Positions 1 through 8,619 of a stretch of 33,578 bases of DNA are shown here, in pieces. Positions within the stretch are counted from its first letter, which is position 1. Each line of letters begins with the position of its first letter. The stretch spans positions 1 to 33,578 of the forward strand of contig CAADYO010000019.1 in assembly GCA_900753325.1 (NCBI GenBank), read 5' to 3'. Position numbers and translations under genes: made by a program. The DNA is from Bacilli bacterium. Lineage in GTDB: Bacteria; Bacillota_I; Bacilli_A; RF39; UBA660. The notes beneath the pieces are model-generated. The model worked only from the letters and a program-made list of their open reading frames with translations. It had not been told where the DNA came from and did not search any database.

Positions 1-767
1 AAACCAACAATAGCATTCAAAGGAGTTCTAATCTCATGAGACATACTAGATAAAAAGTCAGTTTTAGCATGATTAGCTCTATCAGCTTCATCTTTAGCTT
101 TCTGCAAAGCTTCTACCATTTTCATATCTGGATTTTCGATAGTGTGATACATAATAAAAATAATCAAAAATTCCATAATAGTAGTAATCGTAATATGTGG
201 GTTTATTTTTTGTATTATTGCTAGCAAAATTGTCAATATTATAAATAATATCAATGGGGCAATTTTCTTTTTCTTTATAAGATTTCTATTTTTTATATAA
301 GGAATAAACCAGATAAATATAGTTAAAGTGGAACACAAATACACAAAAATAACTGACAAGCCATCAGCATAACCTACTCTGGTATCTATTGGTAAAAATA
401 GAACAAATATTGAACAGATAATATATATTATAATGCTTGTTTTTTTTAATTTATGCCAACGTTGTAAATTAGGTCTGATGCTTGATACATAACAAAGCAT
501 ATATATGTATAGTGTCATCAATAGCAAAAATGTCATTAAATATATTAAATATAACTTAGTAAGCGCTTTTGACAAAAAAACATGTGATGTATAATTAATT
601 CCGATGTATGAGCATATAAATTCTGTTAGAAGTCCAATCAAATTCACTATCAATAATAAAGAATATATTTTTGTTTCAGCACTGGAAATGTGTTTCTTTT
701 TGAAATAAATAATATTTAATACAAGTGAAAAAACAAAAGTACAAATAATCATATATGCAAATGTCAT
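1..767 (-). CDS. Membrane sensor histidine kinase, truncated by window edge
   Basis: Reading leftwards from an ATG at 767-765, the frame stays open to base 1, giving about 255 residues. The first ~210 residues form a series of hydrophobic segments, probably six or more membrane helices. A short coiled linker follows (ALQKAKDEADRANHAKTDF), then the H-box SMSHEIRTP with the phospho-accepting His near residue 244 (codon at 36-38). The ATP-binding domain, and any receiver domain, lie beyond the window. AGGTGAT at 772-778 sits 4 bases from the ATG and supports this start. It follows the AMP-forming ligase gene in the same direction with a 73-base gap, so co-transcription is likely. The H-box is clear; the sensed signal is unknown and the membrane sensor region matches no family I can name. 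Confidence 0.88.
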   Translation of the reverse strand, partial: MTFAYMIICTFVFSLVLNIIYFKKKHISSAETKIYSLLLIVNLIGLLTEFICSYIGINYTSHVFLSKALTKLYLIYLMTFLLLMTLYIYMLCYVSSIRPNLQRWHKLKKTSIIIYIICSIFVLFLPIDTRVGYADGLSVIFVYLCSTLTIFIWFIPYIKNRNLIKKKKIAPLILFIILTILLAIIQKINPHITITTIMEFLIIFIMYHTIENPDMKMVEALQKAKDEADRANHAKTDFLSSMSHEIRTPLNAIVG

Positions 768-840
768 TATAATCACCTACTCTAATGTTAATTTTATCAT
801 AATATAAATCAAAAAACAAAAAAAACAAAAAAATTTATAT

Positions 841-2808
841 TTAATTTTTTGTTTTTACATATTTTTTAACACTATCTTTATTATTTTGTAAAATATCATT
901 TATAGACTTGCATTTGTCATCTACTCCATTATTTATTAAAGTTGTAATACTTCTTTTTCCACTAGGATCCAATGGAAATGACTCCTCAAAACTATGATAA
1001 CGCATATATAATTTTGAAAGTGCCTCAGTTGGTAATACTTTCTCAATGCGTTTGGCACAACTTAACATTGTTTCTTCACTACTTTTTTTACTTCCTGGTT
1101 GCATCTCAAAATGGCAAACATAATCATCAGTATCCGCAGCTCTTACAACAGTACAAGATAATATATTTTTAGTGTCGCAAGAAACAGCATCCTCTATTTT
1201 AAAATATGGTATTTTTTCACCAGAACTTAAATATATATTATCGCTCATACGTCCTTTCATTTTAATCCCACGATGTTTATCTGACTTATAAGAATAAGTT
1301 CCCATATTCAACCAGGTTTTGCCATGCGAATCAATTAAATATGGATTTTTAGCATTTGCAGTTGTATAACCTTCCATTTCACAAGGCGACTTGACAACAA
1401 GTCTGCCAGGTTCACCAATATTACAATAATTTCCATTTTCATCTAAAACCTCAACTTCAGCAAAGCCATGTGGTCTTAAACCAAGAGATTCCTTTTTAAC
1501 TGCAGAACTTAGTTTCTTTTCTTGAAGAGATTTATATAATAAGACAAATATTCCACTGCCTTCTGTTGTTCCACCACCCATTGAAAATGTAACTGGAGCA
1601 AGCGGAAATGGAAGTTTACTAGTACCGAATTTATGTTTCCTAGCAGTTTGATTAAAAAATTTTTCTTCGCCTGCAGAACATCCTTCACCTGTAACAGTTG
1701 GTAGCATTAGATAAGGCATTTTTACCTTTTTCCATTCTTCATCATAATTCAACTTTTTACATAGATTGCCCCAAAAACCTGTACTAGCACAAACAAAATT
1801 CGGCTTGTTGATTAATAAAGAGTATGGAAAAAAGTCTTTGTTGTAAAATGGTTCCAAAGCCAAAGTGCATCCACAATACAAGGTATCGGATATACCACAC
1901 GATAAATCCATATGTGTATATGTTGGAATTTGAATCAAAGTTCTCAAATTTTTCATAGTAGGCATACCGGATACATCTGATAATTTAAATCTTGACAATG
2001 TTATATAACTTCTATTTGTATGTTTAACGCCTTTAGGACACCCAGGATCAGTTGTTCCACTAGTATATGTTATAGCGCAGGTATCATCAAGTTCTGACTT
2101 CTCAACTACTTTGCCTTGATAATTTAATCCATACATTTCAAATTCTGCTCCGGTAGTAATTTCTTTAGTAGTGTTTTGTTTAAAAAATGATGTTTTATTC
2201 TTAAAATCGTGAAACTTAGAATCAATTTCTAAATATGGATTATACCTATTTCCATTTTTATCTTTTGGTAGAGAATCAGTTATAGAAAACATTACTACTT
2301 TGTTTTTATCTGTTTTTTCTACAACATCCTTTATATCACCATATATATCGTCAGATACAAACATTACAGGAGAATCAGTTTTAGTTAATATATCTTTTAA
2401 ATACTCTTTATCAAACCATTCTCCAACTACATTTACCTTAGCACCAATTAAATTGCAAGCTAAAAATAGATAAACAAATTCTGGAATATTTGAAACACAC
2501 ATTGGTACCTCTGTACCCTTTTGTATGCCAAGTGCTTTTAAGGACTTGGCGTAACTATAAGCTTTTTCAAACATATCTTCATAAGTTATTTTATTTCCTC
2601 TGTAATAGATTGCATCTTTAAATAAATTTTTTCTATTTCTTATAAATAATTCAACAGCAAGAGAATTATTATGATTCATATCTAAATCTAATAATGCTTT
2701 TCTACTTTTTTTACCCATTCTAGGCGAAGATGGATAAAAACGCTTACTTGGTTTTGTAAAATTTTCCAAATTAAATATTTGTTCATTCAATTCGTATATT
2801 TGTTGCAT
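841..2808 (-). CDS. AMP-forming acyl-CoA synthetase/ligase-like protein (ANL superfamily)
   Basis: A 655-residue ANL-superfamily adenylating enzyme, the group that activates carboxylates as acyl-AMP. The phosphate-binding loop TYTSGTTDPGCPKGV lies near residues 247-261 and carries a small DPGC insertion compared with the usual TSGTTGxPKG. Further on are GGGTTEGSG (A5-like), a GTYSYKSD stretch where other members have the conserved GD (A7), and KMKGRMSDNIYLSSGEKI (A8 hinge). The usual A7 Asp context is therefore altered. An in-frame TTG at 2826 would add six residues, but AGGAGGAAATACAAT places the SD just before the ATG at 2808, so I use that ATG. It has its own strong promoter and is followed by the membrane histidine kinase. 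The substrate cannot be read from sequence; a fatty or aryl acid is possible. Confidence 0.85.
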   Translation of the reverse strand: MQQIYELNEQIFNLENFTKPSKRFYPSSPRMGKKSRKALLDLDMNHNNSLAVELFIRNRKNLFKDAIYYRGNKITYEDMFEKAYSYAKSLKALGIQKGTEVPMCVSNIPEFVYLFLACNLIGAKVNVVGEWFDKEYLKDILTKTDSPVMFVSDDIYGDIKDVVEKTDKNKVVMFSITDSLPKDKNGNRYNPYLEIDSKFHDFKNKTSFFKQNTTKEITTGAEFEMYGLNYQGKVVEKSELDDTCAITYTSGTTDPGCPKGVKHTNRSYITLSRFKLSDVSGMPTMKNLRTLIQIPTYTHMDLSCGISDTLYCGCTLALEPFYNKDFFPYSLLINKPNFVCASTGFWGNLCKKLNYDEEWKKVKMPYLMLPTVTGEGCSAGEEKFFNQTARKHKFGTSKLPFPLAPVTFSMGGGTTEGSGIFVLLYKSLQEKKLSSAVKKESLGLRPHGFAEVEVLDENGNYCNIGEPGRLVVKSPCEMEGYTTANAKNPYLIDSHGKTWLNMGTYSYKSDKHRGIKMKGRMSDNIYLSSGEKIPYFKIEDAVSCDTKNILSCTVVRAADTDDYVCHFEMQPGSKKSSEETMLSCAKRIEKVLPTEALSKLYMRYHSFEESFPLDPSGKRSITTLINNGVDDKCKSINDILQNNKDSVKKYVKTKN

Positions 2809-2828
2809 ATTGTATTTCCTCCTCAATT

Positions 2829-2864
2829 GGCGTATATTATAACATAGAAACTCTCTTTTTTCAA
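2829..2864 (-). promoter_or_regulatory. Promoter for the AMP-forming ligase gene
   Basis: The minus strand shows TTGAAA (2859-2864), a 17-base spacer, and a perfect TATAAT (2836-2841) preceded by TGT, an extended -10. Expected initiation is around 2829, immediately before the GAGGAGG SD, so the 5' leader is very short. Confidence 0.8.
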
Positions 2865-2910
2865 GATAAAAGACGTAAATTATTAATTCACATTGTTTTT
2901 TGCTTTATTA

Positions 2911-3579
2911 CTAGTCATTTCTTCTTCCAAACATTAATATCAATCTTAGTATTTCTAAAATTGCTGCTGCAGCTGAGGCTACATATGTTAGAGCAGCGGC
3001 TGTTAACATTTGACGAGCTTTTTTAATTTCTTTTTTTTCTAGAATTTTTTCTTTTTCTAGCTCTTTTAAAGCTCTACTTGAAGCGTTAAATTCAACTGGT
3101 AAGGTTATTAGTTGAAAAACTAAAATAACAATTTCTAAAATGATACCTATCCAAATTAAATTTAGAGATGAAAAGAGACATCCTATTAAAATTGCTAGAT
3201 AACCTGCATATGAAGAAAAGTTTACTAAAGGTATTAGGGAATGTCTTATTCTTAAGAAAAGATAACCATTCTTATCTTGAATAGCATGACCACATTCATG
3301 AGCTGCTATACTAGCTGAAGCTATTGATGCTTTTTGGTATACTTCAGGCGATAATCTAACTGTTTTAGATGTTGGGTCATAATGATCTCCTAAAGTAGTT
3401 CCTACTTCTTCAATATTTACATTGTCTAGTCCATTTTTATCTAATATTGTACGGGCTACTTCTTTACCAGTCATACCAGCAGATGATGCAATCTTTTTAA
3501 TCCTTCGATAACTACTATCGATATAGATTTGAGCGGATATAGTTATGATAAAGGCTAAGCCTACTAAAATATATTCCAT
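2911..3579 (-). CDS. YugP-like membrane zinc metallopeptidase
   Basis: A 222-residue protein resembling the YugP family of putative neutral zinc metallopeptidases (PF04298). An N-terminal hydrophobic helix covers residues 1-17. The zinc-binding motif HECGH (HExxH, with Glu95 as catalytic base) is at 94-98. Hydrophobic segments follow at about 112-160, then the conserved FNASSRAL stretch that in this family holds further conserved residues, then a last hydrophobic segment near the C-terminus. The active site probably faces the cytoplasmic membrane surface. The start ATG is preceded by a weak GAGAGTGA SD. It lies upstream of the ligase gene but is separated from it by that gene's promoter, so it is probably its own unit. 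The physiological substrate of this family is not established. Confidence 0.88.
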   Translation of the reverse strand: MEYILVGLAFIITISAQIYIDSSYRRIKKIASSAGMTGKEVARTILDKNGLDNVNIEEVGTTLGDHYDPTSKTVRLSPEVYQKASIASASIAAHECGHAIQDKNGYLFLRIRHSLIPLVNFSSYAGYLAILIGCLFSSLNLIWIGIILEIVILVFQLITLPVEFNASSRALKELEKEKILEKKEIKKARQMLTAAALTYVASAAAAILEILRLILMFGRRND

Positions 3580-3651
3580 TTATTCACTCTCTTTCTAATT
3601 GATTAGCTACAATAATCAATTATTGTTATGATATCATATTTTTTATATTTT

Positions 3652-5229
3652 TTAAAGGTTATTATTTATTAAATGCTCGGCTGCTTTTAAGCCGTCCATG
3701 GCTGATGTTGTAATTCCACCAGCATAACCAGCACCTTCACCTACTGGATAAATTCCTGAAATATTAGACATTCCAAATTCGTTTCTAATGATTCTAACTG
3801 GTGAAGATGTCCTACTTTCAACACCTAAAAGGATTGCATCACCTCTATCATAACCTTTTATTTTTTTAGCAAAGTTTGGAATGGCTTCTTTTATTGAGTC
3901 AGATATAAATTTTGGAAGGATATCATTTAAATTACTAAGAGCATATGCTCCTTTAGTAATAACTTCAACATCTCCTAATTTTTCAGATGTTTTATTATTT
4001 TGAAAGTCTTTTAACAATTGAACTGGTATTTTTCCCGACTCTTTATTATAGGCTGCTTCTTCTAGTTTTCTTTGAAACTCTATTCCTGATAATGGATTGC
4101 TGCCAAAATCATCCTTGTTTACGGTTACAACTAGAGCACTATTAGCATTTTTTGTATCTCTACTATGATTGCTCATGCCATTTATAGCAAGATAGCCCTC
4201 TTCACTTGATGAATTTATAACATAGCCACCTGGGCACATACAAAATGAATATACTCCTCTATTTGCTTTTGTTTGATACGTTAGTTTATAACTTGCACTC
4301 GGTAAAATATTAGCATATTTTTCTCCATACTGATTCAAGTTAATCATTGCCTGTGGGTGTTCTATCCTTAGGCCTACAGCAAATGGCTTAGAAGTCATTT
4401 CAAGCTTATTTTTATATAACATATAAAATGTATCTCTAGCACTATGACCTATAGCTAAAAGAAGATTTTGGCAAGGAATAATTTTTTTATTATTAACTTC
4501 TATAGCTTCTAGTTTGTTATCTTTAATAACTAAGTTGGTTAAAGTTGTATTATATTTAAAAACTACTCCCAAACTTTTCATTTTATTTCGCATGTTAATA
4601 ATTACATTTCTTAATAAATCTGTTCCAATATGAGGACCATTTATATATAAAATTTCTTCTGGAGCTCCATTTTCAACAAATATTTCAAAGACTTTTTTAC
4701 ATCTAAATTTCTTATCTTTAACCAAGGTATTTAATTTGCCATCAGAAAATGTTCCTGCTCCACCTTCACCAAATTGAATATTAGAATTTATATTTAGTTT
4801 TCCTGTTTCTAGAAATGTAGAAATACTTTTAACTCTTTCTTCAATCATTTCTCCTCTTTCGATAACAATTGGCTTATAGCCATGTTCCGCTAAAACATAG
4901 GCTGAAAATAGACCTGCTGGTCCAGATCCTACAATGATTGGACTTTCAATATTTGCATGTTGTTTTGGAAAAATGTATTCTTCTATTGGCTTTTCAAATA
5001 AATCTTTTGATTTATATTTTTTTAAAATTTTTTGTTCATTTTTTAGAGATAAATCAAGTTCATAGACATAAAATAAGTTATCTTTTTTTCTAGCATCAAG
5101 GCTTTTTTTATTAATAGATATTTTTATAATTTCATCATTACTTATGTGTAGAATTTTACTAATTTTCTTACTTATAAAACTACTATTATCATTTTCTATA
5201 CTTATCTTTATATTACGTATTCTTATCAT
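3652..5229 (-). CDS. FAD-dependent oxidoreductase, COG2509 type
   Basis: A 525-residue flavoprotein. The first ~90 residues form a basic N-terminal domain typical of this family. The Rossmann FAD motif is VGSGPAGLFSAYVLAEHGY at about 101-119, ending in IER, the acidic residue for the ribose. The GGAGTFSDGKLNT stretch that follows, and the C-terminal YPVGEGAGYAGGITTSAMDG, are hallmarks of the uncharacterised COG2509 dehydrogenases. The ATG at 5229 overlaps the end of the upstream BaiN-like gene by 17 bases, and the nearest SD-like GGAGT is rather far from it, which suggests translational coupling. Its partner is therefore the second flavoprotein. The family reaction is unknown. No terminator is obvious after it. 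Confidence 0.87.
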   Translation of the reverse strand: MIRIRNIKISIENDNSSFISKKISKILHISNDEIIKISINKKSLDARKKDNLFYVYELDLSLKNEQKILKKYKSKDLFEKPIEEYIFPKQHANIESPIIVGSGPAGLFSAYVLAEHGYKPIVIERGEMIEERVKSISTFLETGKLNINSNIQFGEGGAGTFSDGKLNTLVKDKKFRCKKVFEIFVENGAPEEILYINGPHIGTDLLRNVIINMRNKMKSLGVVFKYNTTLTNLVIKDNKLEAIEVNNKKIIPCQNLLLAIGHSARDTFYMLYKNKLEMTSKPFAVGLRIEHPQAMINLNQYGEKYANILPSASYKLTYQTKANRGVYSFCMCPGGYVINSSSEEGYLAINGMSNHSRDTKNANSALVVTVNKDDFGSNPLSGIEFQRKLEEAAYNKESGKIPVQLLKDFQNNKTSEKLGDVEVITKGAYALSNLNDILPKFISDSIKEAIPNFAKKIKGYDRGDAILLGVESRTSSPVRIIRNEFGMSNISGIYPVGEGAGYAGGITTSAMDGLKAAEHLINNNL

Positions 5230-6448
5230 TTTTATTACTAATACTCCTTCCTGCTAATATACCCGATATCCAAGCAAAGCCTAAGTTATAGCCACCGCAA
5301 ATACCATTAACATCTAGTATTTCCCCTGTAAAATATAAATTTTTCACTAAATGTGACTCCATTGTTTTTATATTTATCTCGGTAAGTGGTATTCCACCGG
5401 CTGTTGTTTGAGCATCTTTAAAAGAATTGGTTTCTCTTATTTCAATGGTAAAATTAGTAAGATTTTTTATAAGATTATTTTTTTCTTCTTCTGTTAAGTC
5501 TTTATAATATTTATCTTCTTTTATATTACTCTTTTCTAAAATTACTTTGACTAACTTATAATTTAATATTTTCTCTAGCGATGAGGAAATAGTACTTTTT
5601 ACAATATATTTCTCTCTTTCTTCTAGAAATTGTTTAGGATTTATTTCTACAAATGGTAAAAAGTTAATTACTAATTCCTCTTTTTTGTTTTTACTTAATC
5701 CATATGCAACTTCACTAGAAAGATTATAAATACAAATACCTGATACACCATAATCAGTTAATTGTATTTCTCCTTCTGTTTTTTTATTTATTTGCCCAGA
5801 TTCTTTTAAATATACTTTAACATCTGTTCTTACTCCAGCCCATGTCTTTAGGTATTTTTCATGTGCTCTTAATTGTACTAAAGCAGGTAATGGATTAATG
5901 ATTGTATGATTAAATTTTGAAGCAAAACTGTATCCTATGCCGTCGCTTCCAGTTTTAGGTGCTGCTTTTCCTCCAGTTGCGATAATTAAATAGTCACACC
6001 GTAGGGTCTCATTGGATGTTTTGACAAGAAAGCCTTCTTCATTTTTATTAATATCTTCTACATAAGCATTAGTTTTAATTGTTATCTTTTTATTTTCTAT
6101 TTCATTTAGTAGAGCATTTCTAATACTAGTTGCTTGATTAGATGATGGATAATAATAGCCGGATTTTATTTTAGGAATTATACCTAGTTTATTAAATTCC
6201 TCTAGTACAGAATGGCAATTTTTTTCTGTTATTATATCTTTTAAAAGTTCTTTATTTTTACTGTTGTAGTTTGATAAATCTTGGTTGGAATTCCAATAAT
6301 TACAACGACCATTTCCTGTTGCTAGAATTTTTTTACCGGCTTCACTATTTCTTTCTAAAATAATTACTTCATTATTATCTGTTTTTATATTAATAGCAGA
6401 CATTAATCCTGAGGCACCAGCACCAATAATAATAGTAGTTTTTTTCAT
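5213..6448 (-). CDS. BaiN/RdsA-family (HI0933-like) flavoprotein
   Basis: A 411-residue NAD(P)/FAD-dependent oxidoreductase of COG2081. The N-terminal dinucleotide motif IIGAGASGLMSAI is at about 6-18, followed by LERN with the ribose-binding acid. GKKILATGNGRCN (about 38-50) is the family signature. The C-terminal TAGGIPLTEIN and YFTGEILDVNGICGGYNLGFAW are also characteristic. Relatives include the C. scindens bile-acid enzyme BaiN, but most members sit outside bile-acid operons and their substrates are unproven, so bile-acid activity should not be assumed here. GGTGATAAT lies directly before the ATG. It is translated into the overlapping COG2509 gene and is preceded by a leader RNA with its own promoter. 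Confidence 0.88.
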   Translation of the reverse strand: MKKTTIIIGAGASGLMSAINIKTDNNEVIILERNSEAGKKILATGNGRCNYWNSNQDLSNYNSKNKELLKDIITEKNCHSVLEEFNKLGIIPKIKSGYYYPSSNQATSIRNALLNEIENKKITIKTNAYVEDINKNEEGFLVKTSNETLRCDYLIIATGGKAAPKTGSDGIGYSFASKFNHTIINPLPALVQLRAHEKYLKTWAGVRTDVKVYLKESGQINKKTEGEIQLTDYGVSGICIYNLSSEVAYGLSKNKKEELVINFLPFVEINPKQFLEEREKYIVKSTISSSLEKILNYKLVKVILEKSNIKEDKYYKDLTEEEKNNLIKNLTNFTIEIRETNSFKDAQTTAGGIPLTEINIKTMESHLVKNLYFTGEILDVNGICGGYNLGFAWISGILAGRSISNKNDKNT

Positions 6449-6555
6449 ATTATCACCAAAGTAATTATATCATACAAATTATAAAATGCAATTTGGGTAT
6501 ATTTTTAAATAAGTATAGTAATGTTTGTTTTTTATAATCATTTTGATTATTGTAA

Positions 6556-6663
6556 TAAAAAAATGACACTTAATTCTTAGGAATTAAATGTCCCAATACA
6601 AATGGTAGACATTCAATTTTCGAGTCAACTGAATGCTTCCTTTTTTTATCAATTTTCCTTGAT
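6556..6663 (-). ncRNA. Leader or small RNA with terminator/anti-terminator-like fold
   Basis: The predicted transcript begins near 6663 and ends at a strong intrinsic terminator. The terminator is a 12-bp stem (6581-6592 with 6565-6576, one G-U pair, CTAA loop) followed by a run of seven U. Upstream, CATTCA/TGAATG (6630-6635 with 6610-6615) can form a hairpin. The 3' arm of that hairpin contains AATGTC (6608-6613), which is perfectly complementary to GACATT (6587-6592) in the terminator. The two outer structures therefore compete with a middle pairing, as in attenuators. About 107 bases separate the U-run from the BaiN-like ATG. I recognise no known riboswitch class. It could also be a free-standing small RNA, or simply the terminator of the ABC operon. 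Confidence 0.4.
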
Positions 6664-6669
6664 GAATTA

Positions 6670-6699
6670 AATATATCATAAATGTTTATTTTTATACAA
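6670..6699 (-). promoter_or_regulatory. Promoter for the leader RNA/flavoprotein pair
   Basis: On the minus strand TTGTAT (6694-6699), an 18-base spacer and TATATT (6670-6675) preceded by TGA give an extended -10 promoter. It lies just after the end of the ABC permease gene. Confidence 0.5.
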
Positions 6700-6714
6700 T
6701 ATTATGATTTATTT

Positions 6715-7866
6715 TTAACTAAATAATATCTTTTCAGATTTAAATTGTTTTACTATTATTTTTATAATAATTGCAGAAATTATAATAGATGAGGTTATAC
6801 ATAATATAACATTGTAATAATTTATTTTTACTGTAAATATATCCATTAATAATTGAACGTGTGATAATATTGGTATCACGTAATATATTTTACTTATTAT
6901 TTCAATATTCAACATAGAGATAAACATTGGGATTAATGTAATAAATGTTAATATTTGACTAGCAATTTGGGCTTCTTTATAGCTTTTTGTATTAGCTGTT
7001 AAAGCTATAGCTAGGCCGGATATTAGGAGAGAGGCCGCAATACATATTATGATACCTAAAATAATATTTTCTGGTGTAAAAAATAGACTTATATCTTCAT
7101 ATACTTTATATTTTCCTTTAGCAATAATTAAACTTCCTATTGTTATAAGATAACCAAATAATGAGGCAAATAAACTCATAATTACTGTTGCTAAATATTT
7201 ACCAGTTATCAGTTCTTTACTTGTTACAGGAAAGGTTAAAAGTGTTTCTAAGGTACCTTGTTCCTTTTCTACTGCTGTTGCTGATGTTGCCATTGTAGAT
7301 GATGCCATTGAAGCAGCTATTATTATATATGTAAAGGCAATAGAAAGAATTGTCTCCAGTAAATAATTTTCTCCTTCAATGTATTTTGTTTCAACAGAAA
7401 AATTATCATAGACTTCTTCTGGATTGATATTTTTACTTATTAAATATTCATTGCCTAGGTAATTATTATATTGATTTAAGTATGATGTTACATATTCAAC
7501 TGCTGCCATGCCATCCATTCCTTCATCAGAGTATATTGTGTATTTATTTTCTTTTTCATTATAATAAACATATGAAGATACATCATGGCTTTTAAATGCT
7601 GCTTCCATTTCTTTCAAAGTAGCATACTTTTTTACTTTTAATTGATTTTTCTTTAATAATTTCTTTTCAACTACATTTGGTTCATAGTTTACAGCAATAG
7701 AATATATTTTTTTATCGTTAATACTATTTTCATAAGTACTTGATAAATAAAAGACGAAGAAAGCTATTAATAATGGAAATAGTAAGACTAGTGTAATAGT
7801 TTTTTTGTCACGAAAGACTGATCTTAATTCTTTTTTTATTGTAATTGTAATATTATTTTTATTCAC
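6715..7866 (-). CDS. ABC-2 type exporter permease, NatB-like
   Basis: A 383-residue permease of the ABC-2 family (COG1668, NatB-like). A first membrane helix (about residues 22-43) is followed by a ~130-residue extracytoplasmic domain and then five further hydrophobic segments. The conserved cytoplasmic stretch EKEQGTLETLLTFPVTSKELITGKY is typical of this family and contacts the ATPase. A GTG at 7875 is possible but sits inside the SD. AGGTG followed by ATAAAA fits the GTG at 7866, which overlaps the stop of the ATPase gene by eight bases, so I chose that start. It is the last gene of an operon with two TIM44-like proteins. NatAB exports sodium in B. subtilis; the substrate here is not determined. 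Confidence 0.87.
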   Translation of the reverse strand: MNKNNITITIKKELRSVFRDKKTITLVLLFPLLIAFFVFYLSSTYENSINDKKIYSIAVNYEPNVVEKKLLKKNQLKVKKYATLKEMEAAFKSHDVSSYVYYNEKENKYTIYSDEGMDGMAAVEYVTSYLNQYNNYLGNEYLISKNINPEEVYDNFSVETKYIEGENYLLETILSIAFTYIIIAASMASSTMATSATAVEKEQGTLETLLTFPVTSKELITGKYLATVIMSLFASLFGYLITIGSLIIAKGKYKVYEDISLFFTPENIILGIIICIAASLLISGLAIALTANTKSYKEAQIASQILTFITLIPMFISMLNIEIISKIYYVIPILSHVQLLMDIFTVKINYYNVILCITSSIIISAIIIKIIVKQFKSEKILFS

Positions 7867-8611
7867 TTTTATCACCTACTAAGCAAAAGAAACTATCTCG
7901 TAAATTAGTTGTTTTTGTTTTTTTACATATTTCATTGGGACTACCTTGAGCTATTATTTTACCTTTATTTATCATAATAATTTTATCACATATATTTTCT
8001 GCTTCTTCCATGTAATGTGTCGAATACAAAATACACTTATTGTCTTTTTTCATTTCTTTTATAAAATCCAAAATAGCTTTACTAGAAATAACATCTAATC
8101 CTGATGTTGCTTCATCTAAAATATAATATGTTGGGTTATGAACAAAACATCTAGCAATACTAGTTCTTTGATATTGACCGGTTGAAAGAGTACCAATTCT
8201 TTGATGAAGAAATGATTCCATATTAAATCTTTTGCTTATTTTTGAAATTATTGTTTTTAGTTTTCCCTTTGGTATTCCATAATAACTACCCGACATTTCT
8301 AGTAATTCATATGGAGAAATGTCTTTATATAGTTTTGTATTTCCTGATAAAAAGGCTATTTTTTTCTTAATATTTATATTATCTTCAGAATATTTTTTAC
8401 CATCGATTAAAACTTCACCTTTAGTTGGTTCCATAATTCCGGCAATAATTCTTAAAAGTGTTGTTTTTCCAGCTCCATTTGGACCAATTATACCAACTAC
8501 TTCACCAGGTGATGCACTGAAAGAAATATCGTCATCAGCCAGAAAAGTTATTTCTTCTTTAGAATTTATTTTTTTTTTGAATTCTTTAGTAATATTATTT
8601 ACCTCTAACAT
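7859..8611 (-). CDS. ABC transporter ATP-binding protein, NatA-like
   Basis: A 250-residue ATPase that pairs with the overlapping NatB-like permease. Walker A GPNGAGKTT is at about 43-51, the signature appears as LSTGQYQRTSIAR (about 142-154, LSTGQ in place of the canonical LSGGQ), and Walker B YYILDEATSGLD follows with the H-loop STHYMEEAE. The Thr at the third signature position is common in NatA relatives. The gene starts 8 bases after the zinc-ribbon gene and ends inside the start of the permease, so all are surely one transcript. Confidence 0.93.
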   Translation of the reverse strand: MLEVNNITKEFKKKINSKEEITFLADDDISFSASPGEVVGIIGPNGAGKTTLLRIIAGIMEPTKGEVLIDGKKYSEDNINIKKKIAFLSGNTKLYKDISPYELLEMSGSYYGIPKGKLKTIISKISKRFNMESFLHQRIGTLSTGQYQRTSIARCFVHNPTYYILDEATSGLDVISSKAILDFIKEMKKDNKCILYSTHYMEEAENICDKIIMINKGKIIAQGSPNEICKKTKTTNLRDSFFCLVGDKSE

Positions 8612-8619
8612 ATTATCAT

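Noticed and set aside
5213..6448. Bile-acid 7-dehydroxylation locus
   Set aside because: Only the broad BaiN family is matched; no other bai gene is nearby, and the family is widespread in bacteria that do not transform bile acids.
6556..6663. Known riboswitch classes (purine, preQ1, fluoride, c-di-GMP, guanidine)
   Set aside because: I compared the conserved loop and junction sequences I remember and none were present; only the generic terminator logic remains.
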